NCBI GenBank assembly: GCA_024688365.1
Contig: JAILEG010000017.1
Coordinates: forward strand, 62,001 to 126,000
Length of the DNA: 64,000 bases
Source: Prevotella sp.
GTDB taxonomy: Bacteria; Bacteroidota; Bacteroidia; Bacteroidales; Bacteroidaceae
Direction of reading: 5' to 3'
Of the stretch, positions 37,701 through 44,889 are shown piece after piece; positions within the stretch are counted from its first letter, which is position 1; each line of letters opens with the position of its first letter. Below the pieces are notes generated by a model. It was not told where the DNA came from, did no database searches, and saw only the letters and a program-made list of their open reading frames with translations. The translations under genes and the position numbers were made by a program.

Positions 37701-37933
37701 TACAGGCTGGCAAGGCTTATCTGCAGCTGCCAAGCAATCTGTTTGTCGCCGGAGCCAAACAGGTGGGATACATATATGAAAGTGAGACCACTGGTATCAA
37801 CATGCCCGCACAGCCAACTGATGCCCACCCCGTAAAGACATACGACCTGCAGGGACGTAAGATGACTTCAGCCCGTGGGAAACTTCCAAAAGGAATTTAT
37901 ATCCGAAACGGAGAGAAATTCGTTATCAGGTAG
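34748..37933 (+). CDS. GH64-GH16 fusion beta-1,3-glucanase
   Basis: 1061 residues from ATG 34748; an in-frame ATG at 34676 lies on the -7 element and is excluded. Signal peptide (1-19). The N-terminal about 20-415 matches GH64, the thaumatin-like inverting beta-1,3-glucanases: LVNNSCFPDNQVYVAIIGQ, RIFFGFNSPMYLHVN, with Glu148 (VEFTYD) and Asp165 (RVDAFQYP) as candidate catalytic residues. A Gly/Asn/Gln linker leads to GH16 (about 435-700, YKLVWSDEFDSNTLG) with GEIDIME (Glu549, Asp551, Glu554). A jelly-roll segment (about 715-869) is shared with the discoidin protein. The tail is KTYDLQGRKMTSARGKLPKGIYIRNGEKFVIR-like. Two mechanistically different beta-1,3-glucanases in one chain are noteworthy. 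Confidence 0.87.
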   Translation: MKKNITLLILLWTAISAWAGTVPIKLVNNSCFPDNQVYVAIIGQFNGRPIYYDLPRNSNGNAVLGTLTTDLNTLHKTNGDRGFANVFTTLDRIPDRTIHVEHTNACRIFFGFNSPMYLHVNDNNGGYAGADMQNPSDPNHNIRWELVEFTYDNNNVLFINTTRVDAFQYPMGLELYGGQGANNAYMKRGELLSYNEIIDRWKQENGGNVFGKCLQNNVTTDQLGGIIMQPSKVAEVKRSGFFDDYISRIWNAFSAKDILADMGVLGQWQGRVSGNTFNLTALTGEWKGKHAVVNKPSTTDVVEGAGTFAQYNSNDRDLPVQAMFCGAMNRGVINTHLPNGVLQDWGATADFFSIDTFNPYVRFFHQRDLSFDGFTYAFAYDDTFDQSSTCATSNPDHAVITIGGFANSTENGNASSGNQQNKPGADTQGTQPATDYKLVWSDEFDSNTLGRNWNVETVDAPANNEMQAYTSRTENVKIENGTLVITARREKYGSHAFTSGRINSKGKVSFKHGKIVARIKMPVTKRGLWPAFWMMGDDIDNAGWPKCGEIDIMEAGNSGAYANNVEDRYFSGAIHWGERWDQHQYWAPGAVPNAYSVASDYHTFTCTWDEQWIRCYVDDQTEPYFTAAISKVIDQNITSDGYMHKPFHILFNLAVGGDFPAITNAWDITALPDYGSEAKMYVDYVRLYQSEENVIYAENDHGQENLQPAMGAAPVPSLDAGEVSSLYSDSYALAGGTISIGGWGQNTKTEEISLNGNKTLYSQDFNYLGLEQGHEINVTNRHYLHVDIYPTTDFSINICPIGRDAAGNTIDNRKVAVSLKGNQWNQIDIDLNQFTSQGLTLDRLFQIKMDGGNGESFYLDNIYYWSDPTEARITLSRNMEMYSSDRDLDFSNTGLQAYIVSGYVGTTSLSAVLTPVTAVPAGTGLIITGTAGASYKIPFSHVNGIYANLLQAAVQEQTIQPTEGNRTNLLFDNGTFSTFGSPHKVQAGKAYLQLPSNLFVAGAKQVGYIYESETTGINMPAQPTDAHPVKTYDLQGRKMTSARGKLPKGIYIRNGEKFVIR

Positions 37934-38047
37934 GCTTACCGGTGGCAAGAAAATTGGCGGACACTGAAAAGAGAAGTGAAACAAGAGCTGAAAAAGCGAT
38001 GAAATCAGCCTTTTTAACGTTTACAGTCCAATTCATAATTTCAAAAA

Positions 38048-38103
38048 GTGAGTTTTTTGCGTGCTGTAAAACTTGTGTTTCTCTATAGAGTGTCGTACAT
38101 TTG
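38048..38103 (+). promoter_or_regulatory. PUL box 4 and susC promoter
   Basis: Box GTGAGTTTTTTGCGT at 38048-38062, -33-like CTTG at 38072-38075, and -7 element TACATTTG at 38096-38103 with 20 nt between. Box start to -7 is 48 nt, as at boxes 2 and 3. Transcription would start near 38110, leaving an unusually long leader of about 290 nt before the susC ATG. Confidence 0.78.
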
Positions 38104-38157
38104 CAATCGAAAACGCAACAAGACATGCGCCAATCAGATTGAAGGTTTTTAATAGTT

Positions 38158-38235
38158 ATGTTATTTGAGTTATATTATTAGTCGTAATGGGAGCAGGTCC
38201 CGTGTGAACGTCACCAGCTCCCCTTTTTCTTTCTC
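38158..38235 (+). promoter_or_regulatory. terminator-like hairpin and mini-ORF in the susC leader
   Basis: The leader (about 38110-38400) holds a 7-codon ORF (ATG 38158 to TAG 38181), then GGGAGCAGGT (38189-38198) pairing with ACCAGCTCCC (38213-38222) with one mismatch, then CTTTTTCTTTCTCTC. This looks like an intrinsic terminator about 120 nt into the transcript and 165 nt before susC. It could be an attenuator or the 3' end of a short RNA. It shares TTATTTGAGTTA (38161-38172) with the small-RNA candidate at 57538. Confidence 0.5.
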
Positions 38236-38400
38236 TCAAAAAGAGAAGAATACTGACATAAAAAGGGAAACTTGAAGTACCATGACTCGGAAATGACAGA
38301 AGCTATACCAAATAAGAAATCTAAATCATCTCCTCATATAAGTACATGTAGCGAGAACAAAAACAAATAAATACAATCATCAACCAAAAACCAAAATCAC

Positions 38401-41400
38401 ATGAAACACTTTAAGTATTTAATGGTGTTATTGGCTTTGCTTGTCTCATCATCCATCTATGCCCAGAAGCAGAACTTCACGGGTAAGGTGCTTGATGCGA
38501 ACGGCGAGCCTGTCATCGGTGCCACCGTCATGGTAAAAGGCACAACTAATGGTACTGCCACCGACCTTGATGGTAACTTCACCATCGCTGTTGACCCTGG
38601 TGCCACACTGACCATATCCTACGTGGGCTATACGACACAGGAGATGCGTGCAGCCAACAACATGACCGTCACACTCAAGGAAGATGCCAAGATGCTCAAT
38701 GACGTTGTTGTCATTGGCTACGGTACGCAGAAGAAGAGCGTTGTGACGGCAGCCATCGCCAAGGTGGACGCTGCCGACATGGCAAACAAGTCAATCGTCC
38801 GCATGGACAATGCCCTGAAGGGTCTGGCTGCCGGTGTCAACGTCACCTCCTCATCAGGCCAGCCAGGTGCCGCTGCCCGCATCCGTGTGCGTGGTACGGG
38901 TACCATCAACAACTCTGACCCACTCTACATCGTCGACGGTATGCCTATCGAGGGTGGTCTTGACTACGTGAATCCAAGCGACATCGAGAGCATCGAGGTG
39001 CTGAAGGATGCCGCATCAGGTGCCATCTACGGTGCCCGTGCTGCCAACGGTGTCATCCTCGTCACCACCAAGAAAGGCAAGAAGGGACGTGCCAATGTCA
39101 ACTATAACTTCTCTTACGGCTGGCAGAGCGCATGGAAGCACCGTGACGTGCTGAATGCAACCGACTATGCCATCCTGCAGAACGAGCAGCACACCAACTC
39201 CGGTCAACCGGCACCTTACGCTGACCCATATGCATTGGGAGCTGGAACAGACTGGCAGAACCTGGTATTCAATGACAACGCACCAGTAGTGAACCACGAG
39301 CTGAGCGTCAGCGGCGCATCAGACAAGCTGAACTACTACCTCTCCATGGGCTACTATACGCAGGACGGTATCGTGGGTGGCAACTACGGACAGTCAAACT
39401 ATCAGCGTCTGACCCTCCGCAGCAACACCACTTACAACCTCTTCGATGACACAGCTGAGCGCAACTGGCTGAACAAGCTCGACCTGACAGCCAACCTCTC
39501 TTATGCACGTGTGAAGAGCGCAGGTATTGCCACCAACTCACAGTGGGGATCTGTCCTGGGGTCTGCCCTCGCACTCTCACCAGTCCTCACCCCTACGGTA
39601 AGCGGGCAGGCTGCCATTGACCAGAACAGCCGTTACGTCTACCAGACCTACGGTACCGACAGAATGATTGACCATTACTATGACCCCATCCTCGACCGCA
39701 ACGGTGAGGTGCTGATGATACCAGGCCCGTCCTACAACGAGATGAACAACCCGCTCTCCTTGCTGGCCCTCCCTGCTGCCAAGAACTGGAGTCACAAGTT
39801 CGTTGCCAACTTCGCAGCAGAGCTGAACCTCTGGGATGCGCTGAAGTATCGCTTCTCCTACAGTGCCGACATGTCCTTCTGGGGCAACGACAGTTATACC
39901 CCACAGACTTACTACCGGTCATCCAACAACCTGGCACAATACACCAGTGCTTACTCTGACAGCGAGCGTGGTACAGTATGGCAGGTGGAGAATACCCTCT
40001 CTTATGACAAGACCTTGGGCAAGCATCACTTCAGCATCGTTGTGGGACAGAGTGCTTTCCGCAACACTGGCTTCGGTCTGAACGGCAGCCGCCGCAACCT
40101 CATCAATCCTGACAAGCCATCTATCAACTATGCCAACGGCAGCTATCAGACAACTTATCAGGTTATTGAAAAGGGAAACGACAAAGGTAAATTCGTACCA
40201 GTCTATATCCTAAACGATAAGGGCGAGTATGTTCAGGCAGGCTATCAGGTCACAGGTGCTGTTGTCGAGTCGGCTGTTGCAGGCTGGATTGGCAATCCAC
40301 ACTCCATGTCATCCCTCTTCTTCCGTGGCAGCTATGACTATGACGAGCGTTACATGGCTCAGTTCACTATCCGCCGTGACGGATCAAGCCGCTTTGGAAA
40401 GAACCACAAGTACGGTACATTCCCATCGGTATCACTCGGCTGGAACGTCATGAACGAGGCCTTCATGGAGAACACCCGTGACTGGCTGTCAAACTTCAAG
40501 GTTCGTTTCAGCTGGGGTAAGAACGGTAACGACAATATCGGTGACTTCCGTTACACCGTTCTCACCGCAACCGGTAACAACTACTACTTCGGAACCAACT
40601 CCACCCTCACACAAGGCTCAAAGGCAAGCGGACTGCCCAACCCTGACCTGAAATGGGAGGAAAGCGAGCAGACTGACCTCGGTGTTGACCTCGGATTCCT
40701 CAACAACTCACTGACCCTTGGTATTGACTACTTCTCAAAGAGAACCAACGGCATGCTGATGGAGATGGGCATTCCCTCTTACATCGGCGAAGCAAAGCCT
40801 GTTGGCAACGTGGGCGACATGGAGAACTCCGGTGTTGAGTTTGAGTTAGGCTACAAGTGGCATGTAGGCGATGCACACTTCAATGTAAAGGGTAATGCCT
40901 CCTATCTCCACAACAAGCTGCTGAAATATGGAAATGAAAAGGGATTCCAGGATCTTGACTCTTTCCAGGGCGCAGGCACCATTACCCGTGCCCAGAACGG
41001 TCTGCCTTTCCCATTCTTCTATGGCTTCAAGACAGCTGGCATCTTCCAGAACATGAATGAGGTGCAGAGCTACACCAATGCTGACGGCGGCATGATTCAG
41101 CCAAACGCAGTTCCGGGTGACGTTCGCTTCGTTGACATGAACGGTGATGGCAAAATTAACAATGATGACCGTACCAACATTGGTAACGGTACACCAAAGT
41201 GGACCTTCGGTCTGAATTTCAATGCAGAGTGGAAGGGATTTGACTTCAACATGTTCTGGCAGGGTGTCACTGGTGTTGATGTCTTCGATGCTACCCGCCG
41301 TACCGACATTGCCTCCAGCAACTATCCTTCATGGATGCTCCAACGCTGGACAGGAGAGGGCACATCCAACAGAATACCACGGCTCAGTAATGGTGATGCC

Positions 41401-41673
41401 AACAACTGGCAGAGTTCTGACCTCTACATCTATGACGGTGCTTACCTCCGTCTGAAGAATATCTCCTTGGGCTACACCCTCCCACAGAACCTCACCCAGC
41501 GGTTCTTCGTCCAGCGTCTGCGTGTGTTCGTCATGGCAGAGAACCTGATTACCTGGACCAAGTACCACGGCTTCGACCCGGAAATCTCTTCTGGCGGCAC
41601 ATCATTGGGTGTTGACTATGGCGTTTACCCACAGGCCCGCACATGGACACTCGGGTTCAACATTACTTTATAA
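38401..41673 (+). CDS. susC: SusC/RagA-family TonB-dependent oligosaccharide transporter
   Basis: 1090 residues. Signal peptide (1-21), CarboxypepD_reg-like domain (about 24-100, FTGKVLDANGEPVIGATVMVKGT), a link region with DVVVIGYGTQKK, plug (about 115-225, IRVRGTGTINNSDPLYIVDGMP, IEVLKDAASGAIYGARAANGVILVTTKKG) and barrel ending in WTLGFNITL. Imports oligosaccharides across the outer membrane with the SusD lid encoded directly after it. Linked glycoside hydrolases point to beta-1,3-gluco-oligosaccharides. Box 4 and a long leader precede it. Confidence 0.96.
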   Translation: MKHFKYLMVLLALLVSSSIYAQKQNFTGKVLDANGEPVIGATVMVKGTTNGTATDLDGNFTIAVDPGATLTISYVGYTTQEMRAANNMTVTLKEDAKMLNDVVVIGYGTQKKSVVTAAIAKVDAADMANKSIVRMDNALKGLAAGVNVTSSSGQPGAAARIRVRGTGTINNSDPLYIVDGMPIEGGLDYVNPSDIESIEVLKDAASGAIYGARAANGVILVTTKKGKKGRANVNYNFSYGWQSAWKHRDVLNATDYAILQNEQHTNSGQPAPYADPYALGAGTDWQNLVFNDNAPVVNHELSVSGASDKLNYYLSMGYYTQDGIVGGNYGQSNYQRLTLRSNTTYNLFDDTAERNWLNKLDLTANLSYARVKSAGIATNSQWGSVLGSALALSPVLTPTVSGQAAIDQNSRYVYQTYGTDRMIDHYYDPILDRNGEVLMIPGPSYNEMNNPLSLLALPAAKNWSHKFVANFAAELNLWDALKYRFSYSADMSFWGNDSYTPQTYYRSSNNLAQYTSAYSDSERGTVWQVENTLSYDKTLGKHHFSIVVGQSAFRNTGFGLNGSRRNLINPDKPSINYANGSYQTTYQVIEKGNDKGKFVPVYILNDKGEYVQAGYQVTGAVVESAVAGWIGNPHSMSSLFFRGSYDYDERYMAQFTIRRDGSSRFGKNHKYGTFPSVSLGWNVMNEAFMENTRDWLSNFKVRFSWGKNGNDNIGDFRYTVLTATGNNYYFGTNSTLTQGSKASGLPNPDLKWEESEQTDLGVDLGFLNNSLTLGIDYFSKRTNGMLMEMGIPSYIGEAKPVGNVGDMENSGVEFELGYKWHVGDAHFNVKGNASYLHNKLLKYGNEKGFQDLDSFQGAGTITRAQNGLPFPFFYGFKTAGIFQNMNEVQSYTNADGGMIQPNAVPGDVRFVDMNGDGKINNDDRTNIGNGTPKWTFGLNFNAEWKGFDFNMFWQGVTGVDVFDATRRTDIASSNYPSWMLQRWTGEGTSNRIPRLSNGDANNWQSSDLYIYDGAYLRLKNISLGYTLPQNLTQRFFVQRLRVFVMAENLITWTKYHGFDPEISSGGTSLGVDYGVYPQARTWTLGFNITL

Positions 41674-41693
41674 ACTTTAATAAGGAATACAAT

Positions 41694-43250
41694 ATGAAGA
41701 CGAATAAGATATTAGCATTGGGCTTGCTGGCTATGGGCACTGTCAGTCTGACAGGCTGCAGCGACAGCTTCCTGGAGGAGGAGAACCCTTCTGGTGACCC
41801 AATCGAACAATACTACAAGACTGAAGCCCACCTGCAGGAGTCCGTTGTCGCTGCATACGACCCACTCCACTGGCCAGACTGGGGCAACGGCAGCTACTCA
41901 CCACTGAACATCAGCAGTGACATCATGGGCGATGACCTCAACCCTGGTGGTGCCACAGCCTCCGACATGCTCAACTGGCAGCTCATGGCCAACTACAAGG
42001 CTGATGCCAACAACACTATGGCTGCCCTCTGGACTGACGAGTACAGCGGAGTGAAACGCTGCAACGACCTCATCAAGTATGTTGACGATGCTTTGGCAGC
42101 CAACATTGCTGGTATAACACCTGAGAACACCAACCCATATAAGGCACAGGCAAGAGTACTCCGTGCCTATTACTACATGAATCTATGGAAGTTCTTTGGC
42201 AATGTTCCTTACTTCGACAAGAATATCGACGGACAATATGCTTATCCACAGGTGAAGGCTGACACATTATATAATAATGTGATAACCGACCTTGAAGATG
42301 TAATCGCACAGGACATTCTCCCGATGAAGGCCGCAGCAGGCAATGAGGGACGTGTGACCAAGGCTTTCGCCTATATGGTCTACGCTGAGATGGTGATGTA
42401 CCAGAAGGACGAGACACGCTATCCGAAGGCACTCGCCTACATGCAGGAGATCATCAATAGCGGCTCATATGCCCTGCTGGCTGACTACAAGGCACTTTGG
42501 GATGAAGGCAATGAGTGGTGTTCGGAGAGCATCTTCGAAATCAACTACAATGATGACAACCACTCACGCGGTTGGAATACTCCGCTGGCTGTAGGCGGTA
42601 CGGTTCTTCCCCGACTGATGGGGCCTCGCGAATGGGCGGTTGGAGTTGACGGTGTTGACACTGGATGGGGATTCGGAACAGTCAATCCCGCTACTGTTGC
42701 TCTGTTTGGTGCAAGTGACACCCGTAAGGATGCTACGGCATGGGACGTTAAAGCGGCAGCTGTTGCAAATGGTATAGACCCGGCAAAAGCCTATAAACCA
42801 GCATGGGGTGACACAGGCTACTTCCTGTATAAGTACCTGCCACGTACCGCTAACAACAAGGATGCAGGCTGGGATGTCGACCTGAACTTCAACAACAACT
42901 ATCGCGTCTATCGCTACTCTGAGGTACTCCTCAACGCAGCCGAGCTACTGCTCCGCACAGGTGGCGATGCCGCAACAGCAGCAAAGTATGTCAACATGGT
43001 CCGCAAGCGTGCCGGCATCAGTGAACTGGGCGCAGTGACCATTGACAATGTCCTGAACGAGCGTCATCTGGAGTTCGTTGGCGAGGGTAAGCGTTACTGG
43101 GATCTCGTGCGCTCAGGGAAGGCAGCAGAGGTACTCGTAGCCAACTCGGCTTTCAACCGCACCAACAGCTGGACTGAGAACAAGAAGTACCTGCCCATCC
43201 CACAAGCTGAGCTGAGTGCCGACCCGAACCTGGTTCAGAACAATTACTAA
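41694..43250 (+). CDS. susD: SusD/RagB-family surface lipoprotein
   Basis: 518 residues from ATG 41694; the open frame extends upstream to 41643 inside susC, but only MKTNKILALGLLAMGTVSLTGC gives a lipoprotein signal (Cys about 22), and the start is 20 nt after the susC stop. The SusD fold is visible: FLEEENPSGDPIEQYYKTEAHL, the TPR helices (AYYYMNLWKFFGNVPYFDKN) and the C-terminal RNLNxxxxxR-like segment AAKYVNMVRKRAGISELG, LNERHLEFVGEGKRYWDLVRSGKA and KKYLPIPQAELSADPNLVQN. It caps SusC and binds the incoming glucan. Confidence 0.96.
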   Translation: MKTNKILALGLLAMGTVSLTGCSDSFLEEENPSGDPIEQYYKTEAHLQESVVAAYDPLHWPDWGNGSYSPLNISSDIMGDDLNPGGATASDMLNWQLMANYKADANNTMAALWTDEYSGVKRCNDLIKYVDDALAANIAGITPENTNPYKAQARVLRAYYYMNLWKFFGNVPYFDKNIDGQYAYPQVKADTLYNNVITDLEDVIAQDILPMKAAAGNEGRVTKAFAYMVYAEMVMYQKDETRYPKALAYMQEIINSGSYALLADYKALWDEGNEWCSESIFEINYNDDNHSRGWNTPLAVGGTVLPRLMGPREWAVGVDGVDTGWGFGTVNPATVALFGASDTRKDATAWDVKAAAVANGIDPAKAYKPAWGDTGYFLYKYLPRTANNKDAGWDVDLNFNNNYRVYRYSEVLLNAAELLLRTGGDAATAAKYVNMVRKRAGISELGAVTIDNVLNERHLEFVGEGKRYWDLVRSGKAAEVLVANSAFNRTNSWTENKKYLPIPQAELSADPNLVQNNY

Positions 43251-43264
43251 ACATTTCGTGCGAA

Positions 43265-43309
43265 GGTGTGCCGTGACCGCCGATTGCTTGTCAGCAGCTC
43301 CGGCACACC
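43265..43309 (+). repeat. intercistronic hairpin after susD
   Basis: GGTGTGCCG (43265-43273) pairs with CGGCACACC (43301-43309) across 27 nt. No T-run follows. A likely mRNA-stabilising structure protecting the susCD message, rather than a full terminator. Confidence 0.45.
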
Positions 43310-43349
43310 CTCACCGGGAAAACAAAGAATCTATTAAGACTATACAGAA

Positions 43350-44774
43350 ATGAGAAATATATTGAAATCCTTAGGCATGGCTCTCCTTGCAGGACTGGCT
43401 TTCACAGCCTGCACCTCTGAAGAGTTTGATGGTGCTGATCCTAACGGCATCCCATCCCTTGAAGGGATTGACTACAATGTGTCTGTCAATCAGAAAACCA
43501 ACACGGCCACCTTCACGCTCAACACGCCGGGTATCTATCCTATCTGGAACATTGAAGGAACACCTGCTGTCAAATCTACCGTCAACGGCTTCCAGAAGAA
43601 GTATATTTACAAGGGGACATATAATTACACCCTGAAAGTAGGCAACCGCAATGGAATCAGTGATGGCGAGATTGCAGGCACATTCACTGTCGACAGCACA
43701 CGCTACGACTTCACCAAGACTATTACCGCTCTGACTGACAATGGCAGCAAGGAGTGGCGCGTCTATGCCTCAAAGAAAGGCCACATGGCTGTGGGGCCTG
43801 CTTGGTCCGACGGTACGGAATGGTGGTCAGGTGGTCCTAACGAAAAGGCTGGTGAGGGTATCTATGATGATGTCATCACCTTCACAAACACCAACGACTA
43901 TAAGTACAGTGCAGGTGCTGATGGGCTGACTTTCTGCAATGCCGGTGTGAACACGCTCGGTGTCACTGGTGCAGGTGGCGACTACAGCATCCCTGTTGTA
44001 GGCCTGTTCGATACCAAGACTGAGGCCAAGTACAGCCTCGGCTACGATGAAGCACATGGTGTGGAGACCATCACTCTGCCAGCCAAGACCCTGTTCCCAT
44101 ACATTGGTCATGATGCACAGATGGCAGACAGCTACACCATGCGTATCCTCTCAATTGACTCCAAGTACATGGAGCTGGTACTTGACCTTCCTGACATTGC
44201 ATGGCACTTCTCGCTCATCAATGGCGATGATCCTGCTCCTACAAGCGATTTTGACCCTGACAAGGTGAACTGGGCCGTAGCTGGTGAGGACGCTAATCTC
44301 GGCAAGGGATTCAATGGTGTCGGCTCAATGGTGTTCTGGTGGGCTACAGCTGGCTGGGCACAGATTGGCGACCCAGGATTCTCATTCGACAATGGCATCT
44401 ATACCATCACAGCCAACGATGCTACCGCCGCACAGTGGCAGGCTCAATGCTCCATCCACGATGGTGGGGTCAAGCTGGAAGCCGGGCAGGCATACGACAT
44501 CAGCGTGAAGGTAAATGCCAGCCAGGCATTTGACAATGCGACCATAAAGGTATGTGATGATGTTGAGGGCGATAACCCTACACTGATATATGCCGACAAG
44601 GTTTCCCTGAAGAAGGGCGACAACGTTCTCCGTTGGGCAAAACGCTATCCACAGACCGATGGCAAGGATGCAGCCGCAGGCAATGCCAAGTTCATCATTG
44701 ACCTCGGAGGCTGTCCGGCAGGCTTGGTTGTCAAGGTGAGCGACATCATCATTCAGAAGCACAATCCAAAATAA
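43350..44774 (+). CDS. surface glycan-binding lipoprotein (SusE/F position)
   Basis: 474 residues, lipobox FTAC (Cys about 21) with acidic residues after it. Residues about 30-130 look like an Ig/PKD-like domain (VNQKTNTATFTLNTPGIYPIWNIEG). A middle region follows (about 135-300, EWRVYASKKGHMAVGPAWSDGTEWWSGGP), rich in Trp and Tyr. The C-terminal 160 residues resemble a CBM4/CBM9-like jelly roll (WQAQCSIHDGGVKLEAGQAYDISVKVNA). Its place right after susD is the usual place for surface glycan-binding proteins of laminarin loci. Binding of beta-1,3-glucan is inferred. Confidence 0.8.
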   Translation: MRNILKSLGMALLAGLAFTACTSEEFDGADPNGIPSLEGIDYNVSVNQKTNTATFTLNTPGIYPIWNIEGTPAVKSTVNGFQKKYIYKGTYNYTLKVGNRNGISDGEIAGTFTVDSTRYDFTKTITALTDNGSKEWRVYASKKGHMAVGPAWSDGTEWWSGGPNEKAGEGIYDDVITFTNTNDYKYSAGADGLTFCNAGVNTLGVTGAGGDYSIPVVGLFDTKTEAKYSLGYDEAHGVETITLPAKTLFPYIGHDAQMADSYTMRILSIDSKYMELVLDLPDIAWHFSLINGDDPAPTSDFDPDKVNWAVAGEDANLGKGFNGVGSMVFWWATAGWAQIGDPGFSFDNGIYTITANDATAAQWQAQCSIHDGGVKLEAGQAYDISVKVNASQAFDNATIKVCDDVEGDNPTLIYADKVSLKKGDNVLRWAKRYPQTDGKDAAAGNAKFIIDLGGCPAGLVVKVSDIIIQKHNPK

Positions 44775-44833
44775 GTGACTCTGAGATTCCTTTTCCACGG
44801 GAAGGAATACTAAGAAAGAAATCAACGTCAAAC

Positions 44834-44867
44834 AAGAGGGGTGGATGCAGACATCCATCCCTCTTTT
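44834..44867 (+). terminator. terminator-like hairpin inside operon 4
   Basis: AAGAGGGGTGGATG (44834-44847) pairs with CATCCATCCCTCTT (44852-44865), one G-T wobble, 4-nt loop, then TTTT through 44867. It lies between the surface glycan-binding protein gene and the BACON-GH16 gene. It may lower expression of the two downstream enzymes relative to susCD. I see no new promoter in the 23 nt after it. Confidence 0.7.
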
Positions 44868-44889
44868 CACCTAAAGAAACCGTACAGAT

